NCBI GenBank assembly: GCA_025449645.1
Contig: JANWIY010000013.1
Span: 1-32,809, forward strand
DNA: 32,809 nt
Direction of reading: 5' to 3'
DNA from: Chitinophagaceae bacterium
GTDB taxonomy: Bacteria; Bacteroidota; Bacteroidia; Chitinophagales; Chitinophagaceae
Both the position numbers and the translations under genes were made by a program. Of the stretch, positions 17,114 to 25,141 are shown piece after piece. Under the pieces are notes generated by a model that ran no database searches, had not been told where the DNA came from, and saw nothing but the letters and a program-made list of their open reading frames with translations. The stretch's first letter is position 1. Each line of letters opens with the position of its first letter.

Positions 17114-17781
17114 TCCTTATCCGGCTGGTTGGGAGCTGCCGTCTTGTTCTGATTCATTTTATCCTGCACATCTTTTTCCCGCTGAATGAGTGAACGCAGG
17201 TATTGTTCCACCTGCTGCGGGCTCAGTTTGCTTTGCTGGGGTTTGGGATGGTTGTCCTGCTGGCTTTGCTGTTGCTTTTGTTGTTGTTTGTTCTGCTTTT
17301 GTTTTTTATCCTTTTTATCCTTTTTATTATTTTGCTGCTGATCCCTGTTCTTTTTTTCGAGCAGCGCTTTCACAAGATTTGCCCGCGCTTCATTGTCGTC
17401 AGGATTTAATTTCAGTGCATTCTCCCAGGCATCGATACTTTCCTCCAGTTTTTTCTGTTTGATCATCGCAACACCTTTATTGTAGAATGCGCCTTCTCTC
17501 GTAGCGGGATCGGTATTTGCCTGCAGGACCTGGTCAAAAGCGGAGGCAGCGTGTTCATAGTCATTTTTTCTGAATTCGGCATTGCCGAGATTAAACTGGG
17601 CATTTGTATTGGAGGGAGCCTTCTTCAATGCCTCCTGGTAGCTGTCTTTTGACTGATCGTATTCCTGCGATTTATAGTAGCGGTTACCCTTCCGTATGAT
17701 GGCGTCAACCGGCTGTGCGAGAACCCTGGAACTAACCGGCAGCACCACCGTGAGGGCAAATATGTATTGAAAAGTTTTCAG
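17107..17781 (-). CDS. batC: TPR protein BatC, probably starting at CTG
   Basis: This is a tetratricopeptide protein of the Bat group. TPR units cover about residues 25-125 (IIRKGNRYYKSQEYDQSKDS, AQFNLGNAEFRKNDYEHAAS, EGAFYNKGVAMIKQKKLEES, AWENALKLNPDDNEARANLV). A Lys/Gln low-complexity stretch follows (about 135-175), then a short coiled tail. The usual gene-caller start would be the GTG at 17748. That cuts a signal peptide in half: the frame continues upstream as L-K-T-F-Q-Y-I-F-A-L-T before VVLPVSSRVLAQ. The only plausible initiator giving a full signal peptide is the CTG at 17781-17779, which forms CTGA with the batB TGA. The protein would be 224 residues and exported to the periplasm. 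Initiation at CTG is inferred; the frame and overlap are seen directly. Confidence 0.8.
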   Translation of the reverse strand: MKTFQYIFALTVVLPVSSRVLAQPVDAIIRKGNRYYKSQEYDQSKDSYQEALKKAPSNTNAQFNLGNAEFRKNDYEHAASAFDQVLQANTDPATREGAFYNKGVAMIKQKKLEESIDAWENALKLNPDDNEARANLVKALLEKKNRDQQQNNKKDKKDKKQKQNKQQQKQQQSQQDNHPKPQQSKLSPQQVEQYLRSLIQREKDVQDKMNQNKTAAPNQPDKDW

Positions 17782-18773
17782 ATTGTTTTTGCTTTTCTTT
17801 CGGTAATGAATATTTCAATGATCAGCAGGACCAGTGCAGCGCCGATGAACCACGGAAAATAATTTTTATAGTTGATAAATTCACTTTCTGTCAGGGCCCG
17901 CTTCTCCATTCCGTCGAGCCTTTGTGAAAGTGTTATCGTTGCATCTTCAAGATTATCCAGCCTGATATAAATGCCATTGGTTTCATCGGAAATCCCTTTG
18001 AGTTCCGCTTCGTTCAGTTTGGAGATTACGATATTCCCTTTTTCATCCCGTTTCGGCTCATTGGTAGTTGGATCGATGATAATGGAACCATCCGGCGAAC
18101 CAATGCCTACCGTATTGACCATTACCCCGTCATCCGCCAATTGTTTTGCTGTTTTCAGGCCCTCCGGATCATGATCTTCCCCGTCTGATATAAGAACAAC
18201 GGCTTTGTACTTGTGTTCATTGCGGTTGAAGGAATTATTGGCCATATCAAGTGCATCTGAAAAAACTGTTCCCTGGGTTGGTACTACCGCAGGTCCGGCT
18301 TCCGAAATATACATTTTTGCTGCACCATGGTCGGGGGTTAGCGGCATCTGCATATAGGCCCTTCCCGCGAAAAGAATGATCCCCAGGCGGTCGTTCTGCA
18401 GCCTGTCTACTAATTTGTACAAGAGTTGTTTAGCCTTATCCAGCCTGCTGGGTTTAATATCCCTGGCCAGCATACTTTTGCTTACGTCCAGTACAATCAT
18501 TACATCCACGCCCTGCCTTGTAAAATTTTCTGCAGCGCCGCGGGCCCTTAAATTAGCCATCCCGGCAATGAGCAGAAAAACGACCAGCAGGATCAGAACA
18601 AACTTGGCAATGAATTTTCCTGGCGAGAAGGATTTGACCAGTTGTTTTACAAGCTGAGGATCCCCGATACGTTTACCCACCTTTTCCTTCCAGCGAATCA
18701 ACCGGTTGAACAAAAAGATCAGCCCGGGAATCACCAGCAGTGCAATAAGATATTCAAGATTTTCAAAATGCAT
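17778..18773 (-). CDS. batB: VWA-domain membrane protein BatB
   Basis: The 331-residue protein has two N-terminal transmembrane helices (about 8-23 and 54-72), a von Willebrand factor A domain, and a C-terminal helix (about 305-325). The metal-ion adhesion site is intact: DVSKS at D96, S98 and S100, a Thr in PTQGTVFSDAL, and an acidic ISDGEDHD. The family belongs to the Bat (Bacteroides aerotolerance) operon, whose products form a membrane-associated complex linked to oxygen tolerance in Bacteroides fragilis; the mechanism is not settled. Its TGA stop overlaps the proposed CTG start of batC. Upstream lies an A/T heptamer repeat and then the beta-lactamase, so moxR, the DUF58 gene and batA are not adjacent as they would be in a full cluster. 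Confidence 0.88.
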   Translation of the reverse strand: MHFENLEYLIALLVIPGLIFLFNRLIRWKEKVGKRIGDPQLVKQLVKSFSPGKFIAKFVLILLVVFLLIAGMANLRARGAAENFTRQGVDVMIVLDVSKSMLARDIKPSRLDKAKQLLYKLVDRLQNDRLGIILFAGRAYMQMPLTPDHGAAKMYISEAGPAVVPTQGTVFSDALDMANNSFNRNEHKYKAVVLISDGEDHDPEGLKTAKQLADDGVMVNTVGIGSPDGSIIIDPTTNEPKRDEKGNIVISKLNEAELKGISDETNGIYIRLDNLEDATITLSQRLDGMEKRALTESEFINYKNYFPWFIGAALVLLIIEIFITERKAKTI

Positions 18774-18783
18774 TTGCTGTAAG

Positions 18784-18858
18784 TAAAAATTAAAAATTAA
18801 AAAATGGAGACCGGCCTGTTTTTAATTTTTAATTTTTAATTTTTAATTTTTAATTTTT
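18784..18858. repeat. TTTTTAA heptamer inverted repeat
   Basis: A left arm of AAAAATT heptamers (18784-18804) and a right arm with five TTTTTAA units plus a partial one (18819-18858) flank a 14-base spacer containing GGAGACCGGCC. The element lies between the beta-lactamase stop and the batB start on the minus strand, and could act as a terminator for the first gene and as the leader of the second. Confidence 0.85.
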
Positions 18859-18898
18859 CCTTTCCGCCCTGCAATTTACCAAACCAGCACCCTAATCA

Positions 18899-19708
18899 TT
18901 ATTTCTTTCCGTTAAAAAATCCAAAATGAGAAAGGATTTCTTTAAGGAGTTTAAGTCGCACGGTTTTCATGTCCATATTATTATCAGCAGATTCCAGGTT
19001 AAGCACAAAGAAATAGGGATGCTTATTTTCTTCGATCCAGCCTACTATCCAGCCTATCTCGTCGCCGTTTTCCCTGGTTCCGAGGCCGGTCTTATAGCTT
19101 AGTTTGTAATTCGAATTTTGTTCCCGCAACATGACTTGTTTCACCATCTCCTGGGTACGGTGGAAGAAAGGCAACTGGTCAAAATATAATTTCTTTACCA
19201 GTCCCAGTTCTTCATCAGGTTTCACTTTAAGGGTATTGTTCAGCCAGAAAGAATCGATGGGACCGCTGATGTCCCGGTTTCCATATCCGAGAGAGTCGAT
19301 CCAGTGTTTCATCGCGTCGTGGCCGATCCGTCTGGCCACTTCCTGATAATAAGGGACTGCGGAAACGGCAAAAGCTTCTTTCATACTAAGGTCCTTGTTC
19401 CAATCCGCGTTTGGCCGCACAACAGCATCCCATTTAATGACCATATTTTCATCGCTGATCTTTCCGGTCTGAATCCCGATCAGCGAGTTCACGATCTTAA
19501 AAGTGGACGCAGGTGTATAGGAACTATCCCGGTAGCGTGACAAATTATAAATGGTAAAATCATTCTGTCCGTTGTTGAACAAGGCAAAGCAACCGGTGAC
19601 CCCATTGGAATCGAAATAGGTCCCAAGGCTTTCGTCTTCTTTCACATTATTACTTGTGCAAGCCAGGAGAAAGAGAAGGGAGAGGGTTGAAATGTGGAAC
19701 CGGCGCAA
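18899..19708 (-). CDS. Class D beta-lactamase, predicted lipoprotein
   Basis: The 269-residue serine beta-lactamase has every class D motif in order: S68-T-F-K71 (PASTFKI), S116-A-V118, Y142-G-N144, W155, and K206-T-G208 (YKTGLG). K71 is the residue that is carboxylated in OXA enzymes. The N-terminus is MRRFHIS, a hydrophobic stretch and LLAC, so Cys17 is a lipobox Cys and the enzyme is probably membrane-anchored. No in-frame ATG exists near the signal; the start is a TTG at 19708, supported by a -7 box 14-21 bases upstream. Substrate range cannot be read from the sequence. The neighbours (bat genes, a small membrane protein) and normal base composition suggest a resident chromosomal gene. 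Confidence 0.88.
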   Translation of the reverse strand: MRRFHISTLSLLFLLACTSNNVKEDESLGTYFDSNGVTGCFALFNNGQNDFTIYNLSRYRDSSYTPASTFKIVNSLIGIQTGKISDENMVIKWDAVVRPNADWNKDLSMKEAFAVSAVPYYQEVARRIGHDAMKHWIDSLGYGNRDISGPIDSFWLNNTLKVKPDEELGLVKKLYFDQLPFFHRTQEMVKQVMLREQNSNYKLSYKTGLGTRENGDEIGWIVGWIEENKHPYFFVLNLESADNNMDMKTVRLKLLKEILSHFGFFNGKK

Positions 19709-19721
19709 GATTAAATTTTGG

Positions 19722-19729
19722 CAAAAATA
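19722..19729 (-). promoter_or_regulatory. -7 box for the class D beta-lactamase
   Basis: The minus strand reads TATTTTTG, an exact TAnnTTTG, starting 21 bases upstream of the TTG start codon. The predicted leader is only about 6-8 nt. No TTG is found at the -33 position. Confidence 0.45.
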
Positions 19730-19780
19730 AGAATAAGGGAACGAACGGGATATTGGTTATATTTAAAGTGAAATTTTTAC

Positions 19781-20302
19781 ATGCTGACCAAGGCCGACAT
19801 AGAGAAATATTTTATTGCGGAGAAACATGAAAGTCTGCTTTTTTTGGTCGTCGGACTGGCAGCTATTTTTCTTGCACTTATTTTTTATTTCTCCATAAAA
19901 ACGCCAGGCTACCGGGGAGCCGCGATTCCTCTGATTATATTCGGATTGATGCAGGCCGTTGCCGGATATACCGTTTATCAGCACAGTGACGACCAGCGCA
20001 TCAACCAGGTATATGCCTACGATATGAATCCAGGCCAGTTGAAATCTTTGGAGCTGGCCAGGATGGCAAGGGTAAACCGCAATTTCAATATCTATCGCTG
20101 GATTGAAATTGGTGGCGTAATCGCAGGGGTGCTTCTGATGCTTGTTTTCCGGCGTGAGCCTAAAGCCCATTTTTGGGTGGGCCTGGGCATCGCCCTTGCA
20201 TTAATGACAGCTGAACTGTTTGTAGCAGATTTTATTGCAGCCAGGAGAGCGTTGCTGTATACGGGGCAGTTGGAGAAATTTGAGGGTAATTTGAGTATTT
20301 GA
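19781..20302 (+). CDS. Four-helix membrane protein of unknown function
   Basis: The 173-residue protein has a short cytoplasmic N-terminus (MLTKADIEKYFIAEKHES) and then four predicted membrane helices: about 18-38, 46-64, 107-122 and 129-150. The second and third are separated by a polar loop of about 40 residues (YQHSDDQRINQVYAYDMNPG onward). No family is recognised. The last residues (EGNLSI) and the stop codon are encoded by the first units of an ATTTGAG octamer repeat, so the C-terminus may be a recent product of repeat insertion. It starts 72 bp from the divergent beta-lactamase and converges on dusB. Confidence 0.7.
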   Translation: MLTKADIEKYFIAEKHESLLFLVVGLAAIFLALIFYFSIKTPGYRGAAIPLIIFGLMQAVAGYTVYQHSDDQRINQVYAYDMNPGQLKSLELARMARVNRNFNIYRWIEIGGVIAGVLLMLVFRREPKAHFWVGLGIALALMTAELFVADFIAARRALLYTGQLEKFEGNLSI

Positions 20303-20427
20303 GAATTTGATAATCTGAAAACATTGTCTATTTAGAATGAAGGACAGGAGGGAATCTACATTAAACAAATACAATGGATCTTGAAGCATGCATCAGCTCT
20401 TCTTATTTTCAAATTTTCAAATTGCCT
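20289..20427. repeat. ATTTGAGA octamer inverted repeat between convergent genes
   Basis: The left arm (about 20289-20322) is AATTTGAG, TATTTGAG, AATTTGAT, AATCTGAA. The right arm (about 20404-20427) is TATTTTCAAATTTTCAAATTGCC, whose reverse complement carries AATTTGAA twice. The left arm contains the stop codon of the membrane protein and the right arm the stop codon of dusB. A half-copy lies at 25142-25163. Confidence 0.75.
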
Positions 20428-21427
20428 TCAAGTTAGCCTCAAATTCCCCAGAGTATTCTCCTACCACCGCATCCAGCACCAAATCAATTTCTTCCAATGA
20501 ATTTTTCTGTACAAGCCTGTTTCGGAATTCTTTGATATTGGGAAAACCGCGAAGATAATTGCTGTAATGCCGGCGCATTTCCAAAATACCAAGTGTTTTT
20601 CCCTTCCATTCGACCGACCTGTACAAATGCTCCCTGATAGCTCCAACCCGTTCTTCTATGGGCGGAGGTTCAAGATGCAGCCCTGTTTTAAGAAAATATT
20701 TTATCTCTTTAAAGATCCAGGGATATCCGATGGCGGCTCGACCGATCATGATCCCATCAACGCCGTATCGGTTCTTGTATTCCAGGGCTTTCCCGGGTGT
20801 ATCGATATCTCCGTTTCCGAATATGGGGATTTGAATCCGCGGATTATTCTTAACACGGGCGATCAGGCGCCAGTCGGCTTCGCCTTTATATAACTGTGCA
20901 CGCGTCCTTCCATGGATAGTAAGTGCAGAGATCCCTTCATCCTGCAAACGCATGGCAACTTCCTCAATATTTTTTGACTGGTCATCCCAACCCAGCCTGG
21001 TTTTTACGGTTACGGGAAGACGTGTGGATTTGACCACGGCCCGCGTTAAGCGAACCATGGCATCAATATCTTTGAGAACGGCAGCGCCGGCTCCTTTGCA
21101 AACAACCTTCCTGACGGGACAACCGAAATTAATATCTACCAGATCCGGATTGGTGGCATCAATAATCCTGGCACTGAGGGCCATGGCTTCTTCATCACCA
21201 CCGAAGAGCTGAATGCCAAAGGGCCGCTCATATTCAAAGAAATCCAGTTTCTGCCTGCTTTTGATCGCGTCCCGGATAAGTCCCTCGCTGGAAATGAATT
21301 CACTAAACATCAGGTCCGCCCCATACATCTTGCACAAATAACGGAAAGGTGGGTCGCTCACATCCTCCATGGGTGCGAGCAACAGGGGAAAATCCGGTAA
21401 TAGTATGTTTCCGATCCTGATTGCCAT
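20417..21427 (-). CDS. dusB: tRNA-dihydrouridine synthase
   Basis: This 336-residue FMN enzyme reduces uridine to dihydrouridine in tRNA. It opens with the FMN-binding LLLAPMEDVSDPPFRYLCKM, then the catalytic-Cys motif VDINFGCPVRKVVCKGAGAAVL (C103), VKTRLGWDDQSKNIEE, ALTIHGRTRAQLYKGEADW, and the phosphate-binding GNGDIDTPGKA and DGIMIGRAAIGYPWIF. Length and motifs match DusB more closely than DusA or DusC. The protein ends LKAI, with the stop codon inside an octamer repeat arm. It is divergent from the CPBP protease with a 136-bp gap. Confidence 0.93.
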   Translation of the reverse strand: MAIRIGNILLPDFPLLLAPMEDVSDPPFRYLCKMYGADLMFSEFISSEGLIRDAIKSRQKLDFFEYERPFGIQLFGGDEEAMALSARIIDATNPDLVDINFGCPVRKVVCKGAGAAVLKDIDAMVRLTRAVVKSTRLPVTVKTRLGWDDQSKNIEEVAMRLQDEGISALTIHGRTRAQLYKGEADWRLIARVKNNPRIQIPIFGNGDIDTPGKALEYKNRYGVDGIMIGRAAIGYPWIFKEIKYFLKTGLHLEPPPIEERVGAIREHLYRSVEWKGKTLGILEMRRHYSNYLRGFPNIKEFRNRLVQKNSLEEIDLVLDAVVGEYSGEFEANLKAI

Positions 21428-21563
21428 CCTTAAAAATTAGGGAAAATCATAAATAAGCCCTTCAGGCTCCGGCCATGCCTTAAATTGATGCCGTGTTGCT
21501 TAATTTCGCTCAACTTTCTGAACGCAAAGATAATTATTTAATCAGAAGCAGAAAGCCCCGCCA

Positions 21564-22526
21564 ATGCATACCTATCTCAGAAATAAACCCGCCTGGATTC
21601 AGCTGATCGTATTTGGTGGATTGGTCGGGGTGACCGTCTTTTTCGGGTTAATTATTGGGGTATGGCTGGTTGCTCATGCCAATGAACTGACCGTACTTCA
21701 AGTCGTTTCTATGACTCCCGAAGATTCAGCCAGGCCTGAATTGGCCGGAGTGGTTCGCGGATTGCTCATCGTTCAGTTTTTCGCTATATTCCTTCTGCCC
21801 TCCCTGATCTTTGCTTATCTGGCCGATCCCCATCCAATGAATTATGCAGGATTAAAAGCTCCGGATAAAAAGTCTTTTATCTTATTGGGAATCCTGGTTA
21901 TTGTTGCCGCCTTTTTTATGGTAGGCTGGCTTTCTTTCCTTAATCAGGAACTGGTTTCCCGGCTTCTGGGAAAATCTGCACAGCAATGGATTGAGAAAGG
22001 AGAGACCGAAACGGATAATACGCTCAGGAATATTATAACCATGAGGAGCGCAGGAGAATTGTTGAAATCACTCCTGCTGGTCGGCATCCTGGCTGCTGTA
22101 GGTGAAGAGTTATTTTTCCGCGGCATTTTGCAAAGGCTTTTTATCCAGATTTTCAGAAGTGTATGGCCGGGAATTATTTTCACGGCAGTTCTTTTTTCGG
22201 CTATCCACGGGCAGTTCATGGGGTTTATTCCCCGCATGATCCTGGGCATCGTTCTGGGTGCATTGTACTGGTATAGCGGAAGCCTCATTCCGGCTATTGC
22301 CGGCCATTTCATTTATAACAGTGTTCAATTGGTCCTGATTTATTTTAAGGTATTGGATGCGGATTCAAAAGCTAATTCGAATGGCATCATCACCGTAGTC
22401 GGGATCTGCTCGCTGGCTGCCGTTATTTTTTTACTCAACTATATGAGAAAACATTCGCTGACAACATATGCAAAAGTATATCCGCCGAGGAAGGAGGAAA
22501 GCCCTTTTGATGAAGAGCGAGAGTGA
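21564..22526 (+). CDS. CPBP-family intramembrane glutamic protease
   Basis: The 320-residue protein has about eight hydrophobic segments and all CPBP (CAAX protease/bacteriocin-processing, Abi) motifs: E181-E182-xxx-R186 in GEELFFRGIL, F-x-x-x-H215 in VLFSAIHGQF, and H248-xxx-N252 in GHFIYNSVQ. Proteins of this family cleave within or next to membranes; bacterial substrates are mostly unknown. The N-terminal extension of about 100 residues with two helices and a periplasmic loop is usual in Bacteroidota members. The gene is followed by a GTTGATG inverted repeat starting four bases after its stop and then by cdsA on the same strand. Confidence 0.88.
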   Translation: MHTYLRNKPAWIQLIVFGGLVGVTVFFGLIIGVWLVAHANELTVLQVVSMTPEDSARPELAGVVRGLLIVQFFAIFLLPSLIFAYLADPHPMNYAGLKAPDKKSFILLGILVIVAAFFMVGWLSFLNQELVSRLLGKSAQQWIEKGETETDNTLRNIITMRSAGELLKSLLLVGILAAVGEELFFRGILQRLFIQIFRSVWPGIIFTAVLFSAIHGQFMGFIPRMILGIVLGALYWYSGSLIPAIAGHFIYNSVQLVLIYFKVLDADSKANSNGIITVVGICSLAAVIFLLNYMRKHSLTTYAKVYPPRKEESPFDEERE

Positions 22527-22529
22527 AGA

Positions 22530-22642
22530 GTTGATGGTTGATAGTTGATGGACTTATATTTAACACTCAAACGTGAATCTGACACTATTAATGTAGGCTT
22601 TTACCAGCTAAGTCCATCAACCATCAACTATCAACCATCAAC
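22530..22642. repeat. GTTGATG heptamer inverted repeat, copy 2
   Basis: The left arm (22530-22556) is GTTGATG, GTTGATA, GTTGATG, GACTTA. The right arm (22609-22642) is the exact reverse complement of GTTGATG, GTTGATA, GTTGATG, GTTGATG, GACTTA, so it matches the left arm perfectly except for one extra heptamer. The 52-base loop is unrelated to copy 1. It occupies nearly the whole CPBP-cdsA spacer. Confidence 0.9.
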
Positions 22643-22674
22643 TAAATTATGCGTCATTTCCGTAACTTCACTCC

Positions 22675-23550
22675 ATGCCAATTCACGCAGTCAATTTCAG
22701 AATCCGGGCACTGACATCCCTGGTGTTTGTCGCTGTGATGCTGTTTGGATTGCTTTGGGATCAATGGAGTTTTTTTGTATTGTTTTCCATCATCCATTTC
22801 GGATGCTGGATCGAATACCAGAGATTATTGTCGAAAATAGATCAGGCGTATACAGGGATCAGCTCCTTTCAAAAGTACGGAGTCATGATTGCCGGATGGT
22901 GTGTTATGATGTACTGCAGCAAACAGGGTTATGATTCGGAAAATTTTTCGCTTCATAACGCAGGCCTCTACGGTTGCATACTTTTTCTGTTTATCCTGCC
23001 GGTTGCGGAGATTTTGTATGTGCGCAAGCCCCATCTCCGAACAATGGGTTATTCTGTGCTCGGGCTCATTTATATTTCCCTGAGTCTCGGTCTGCTAATG
23101 AATCTCCGGACTTACTATCCTGCACCTGTGCTGGACGATGTGAATAAAATTCTGGTCATCATGATCGTGTTCAGCTTGTGGGTGAATGACACGATGGCCT
23201 ACCTGACCGGTTCAGTCTTTGGCAAAACGCCGTTATCCACCATTTCTCCGAAAAAAACCTGGGAGGGGACCATCGGAGGTATTGTAAGTTCCATAGTCAT
23301 TATGGGAGTGGTCGGTTATTTTCTGAACAGCGGTTTTGAAATGCAAACTGTTGCCCAATGGATGATCGTCGCTGCAATCGCTTCTGTGTCCGGCACGTTT
23401 GGTGATTTGCTGCAAAGCAAACTGAAACGGATGGCGGATGTCAAGGACAGCGGCCATATTATGCCAGGGCATGGAGGGTTTCTCGACCGGTTTGACTCCC
23501 TGCTTTTTGCTACACCCTTCATTTGGCTTTACATTGCTATGTTTGCATAA
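22675..23550 (+). CDS. cdsA: Phosphatidate cytidylyltransferase
   Basis: This 291-residue integral membrane enzyme makes CDP-diacylglycerol from CTP and phosphatidate, the entry point to phospholipids. It has about seven or eight membrane helices. The family signatures are in the C-terminal half: FGKTPLSTISPKKTWEGTIGG and the cytidylyltransferase signature GDLLQSKLKRMADVKDSG, continuing HIMPGHGGFLDRFDSLLFA with the catalytic Asp residues. The ATG at 22675 gives an N-terminus just before the first helix. psd follows 27 bp downstream on the same strand, forming a phospholipid pair; phosphatidylserine synthase is not in the window. Confidence 0.95.
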   Translation: MPIHAVNFRIRALTSLVFVAVMLFGLLWDQWSFFVLFSIIHFGCWIEYQRLLSKIDQAYTGISSFQKYGVMIAGWCVMMYCSKQGYDSENFSLHNAGLYGCILFLFILPVAEILYVRKPHLRTMGYSVLGLIYISLSLGLLMNLRTYYPAPVLDDVNKILVIMIVFSLWVNDTMAYLTGSVFGKTPLSTISPKKTWEGTIGGIVSSIVIMGVVGYFLNSGFEMQTVAQWMIVAAIASVSGTFGDLLQSKLKRMADVKDSGHIMPGHGGFLDRFDSLLFATPFIWLYIAMFA

Positions 23551-23577
23551 TATCTTAGCGCAAACTTTACAAGTTCA

Positions 23578-24234
23578 ATGACAATCCACAAAGAGGGATA
23601 TAAAACAATTGCAATCTGTGCGATTGTATTTGCATTAGTGAACCTGGGATCTTTTTATTTTATCAGTTTTCATCAGCCCTGGCTGACCTGGCTGATTTTT
23701 ATAATCTGCCTGACGCTCCTCCTCTTTATTATTTCTTTTTTCCGCGTCCCTTCACGGAAACTTACCGTGAATGATAATTGGATTGTTTGCCCGGCAGACG
23801 GCAAAGTGGTGGTCATAGAAGAGATTACTGATGAAGAATATTTTCATGACCCACGCATTCAGGTTTCCATATTCATGAGCCCCGCCAACGTGCACCGAAA
23901 TGTGAATCCAATTGGCGGAGAAGTGATTTACAGCCAATATCACCCGGGAAAATACCTGGTGGCCTGGAACCCAAAATCGTCTGCGGAAAATGAACGGCAC
24001 AGCATCGTCATTAAAGGAAATAAGGGTGAGGTCATGGTAAAGCAAATTGCCGGGGCACTGGCCAGACGCATCGTCAATTACCTGACCGTCGGACAAACGA
24101 TAAAACAATCTGCGGAAATGGGATTCATCAAGTTCGGGTCAAGGGTGGATACGCTGCTTCCCCCGCAAGCGAAGGTGAAAGTTGAGCTGAATCAGGCGGT
24201 TAAGGGCGGTGTTACCGTGCTTGCGGAGTGGTAA
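23578..24234 (+). CDS. psd: Phosphatidylserine decarboxylase, short type
   Basis: The 218-residue proenzyme converts phosphatidylserine to phosphatidylethanolamine. Two hydrophobic segments (about 10-30 and 35-55) anchor it. The catalytic part has CPADGKVV, IFMSPANVHRNVNP, the AWNPKSSAENERH segment and the self-cleavage site in KFGSRVD: cleavage between G187 and S188 would give a beta chain of about 187 residues and an alpha chain of about 31 with an N-terminal pyruvoyl group. This is the short FGS type, also called archaetidylserine decarboxylase-like, not the long LGST type of E. coli. It ends 3 bp before the convergent HAD gene. Confidence 0.94.
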   Translation: MTIHKEGYKTIAICAIVFALVNLGSFYFISFHQPWLTWLIFIICLTLLLFIISFFRVPSRKLTVNDNWIVCPADGKVVVIEEITDEEYFHDPRIQVSIFMSPANVHRNVNPIGGEVIYSQYHPGKYLVAWNPKSSAENERHSIVIKGNKGEVMVKQIAGALARRIVNYLTVGQTIKQSAEMGFIKFGSRVDTLLPPQAKVKVELNQAVKGGVTVLAEW

Positions 24235-24237
24235 ACA

Positions 24238-24933
24238 TCAAAAGATAGTTTCCAATTCCTTGAGCGAGGTTACCGTATAGGTGGCTTTTACCGGTTCAGG
24301 ATTTCGGATATGATTCACATATACCTGGTCTATTCCGGCATTGATTGCACCCAGGATATCCACTTCCGGCGTGTCGCCGATCATGATACTTTCTTTTTTT
24401 GCCGCACCGGTTTTCATGAGTGCATATTCAAATATTTCCGGGTGCGGTTTGAGACTGTTGGACCCTTCAGAAGTAATTACCTCATTAAAGAAAGACTCTA
24501 TTCCCGCGCTCTTCAGTTTTTGATGCTGCGTTTTTTCAAAGCCATTCGTGATGAGGTGAAGATGGTAATTTTTTGAACTGAGATACCGCAGAATATACTC
24601 GGTATCCGGGAACAGCAGGGTTTTAGTAGGCAGGGCCTCCAGAAAAGCAATTCCCATTTTCCGTGCAAGCGCTTCATCACTGACCTTAAAATCAAGCAGG
24701 GAGAGCCACATTCGTTTCCAGCGGAGCTCTTCTACTTTTATTTTTCCGTTCCTGTATTTATCCCAGAGCCGGTCGTTGTGGATGAGGTAGTTGGTATGAA
24801 AAATCGCGAAGTCGCTCACGCCCGCCTGTTGAAGTGACAAAGAAAGATAGATATCCTGCAGGGCCTCGCGGCTGTTGCTGTCAAAATCCCAAAGGGTATG
24901 ATCCAGATCAAAAAACAGATGATGATACCGCAT
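24238..24933 (-). CDS. YjjG-like HAD-family nucleotidase
   Basis: The 231-residue HAD hydrolase has motif I FFDLDHTLWDF (D9, D11), a helical cap, motif II LITNGF, a motif III Lys in SNSLKPHPEIFEYAL, and motif IV IMIGDTPEVDILGA. The sequence is of the YjjG type, noncanonical pyrimidine nucleotidases that dephosphorylate dUMP, dTMP and modified analogues. The start is placed at the ATG at 24933, directly before the conserved YHHLFFDLDHT; the frame extends to 24987 but the extra 18 residues do not look like family sequence. It is convergent with psd, with no room for a separate terminator. Confidence 0.88.
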   Translation of the reverse strand: MRYHHLFFDLDHTLWDFDSNSREALQDIYLSLSLQQAGVSDFAIFHTNYLIHNDRLWDKYRNGKIKVEELRWKRMWLSLLDFKVSDEALARKMGIAFLEALPTKTLLFPDTEYILRYLSSKNYHLHLITNGFEKTQHQKLKSAGIESFFNEVITSEGSNSLKPHPEIFEYALMKTGAAKKESIMIGDTPEVDILGAINAGIDQVYVNHIRNPEPVKATYTVTSLKELETIF

Positions 24934-25141
24934 CCTGCAATTTACTGCTTTCACAAGCCAGATCCGGTATGAGCTGCTTGCACGCACCCTCTTTCAAATG
25001 CCGGGTAAGAGCTCCATTGTATCCGGTATCCGCAAATAATTTCCAGGTTCGGCCAAGCAAAACATCAACGGTCACTTTCAACCTGTGAATCAGCCAGGCG
25101 CTCATTCGCTGAAGTCTGGAGAGCGATGCTCCGCAGGTCAT
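24908..25141 (-). CDS. Possible small ORF of unknown function
   Basis: A 77-residue open frame (ATG at 25141, second ATG at 25105) runs into the first 26 bases of the HAD gene in another frame. Content such as SAWLIHRLKVTVDVLLGRTWK is protein-like, with an amphipathic or basic helix, but no family is recognised. It is listed because the 267-bp gap between the HAD gene and the SDR otherwise holds only half of an octamer repeat. It could be a chance frame or a gene remnant. Confidence 0.25.
   Translation of the reverse strand: MTCGASLSRLQRMSAWLIHRLKVTVDVLLGRTWKLFADTGYNGALTRHLKEGACKQLIPDLACESSKLQDAVSSSVF

Noticed and set aside
17203-17409. Plus-strand frame encoding a long Leu/Phe-rich hydrophobic protein
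   Set aside because: It is the antisense shadow of the Lys/Gln-rich low-complexity segment of batC.
23538-23545. TATGTTTG as a promoter for psd
   Set aside because: It is an exact -7 match but lies in the last codons of cdsA, has no TTG at the -33 distance, and psd is likely co-transcribed with cdsA.
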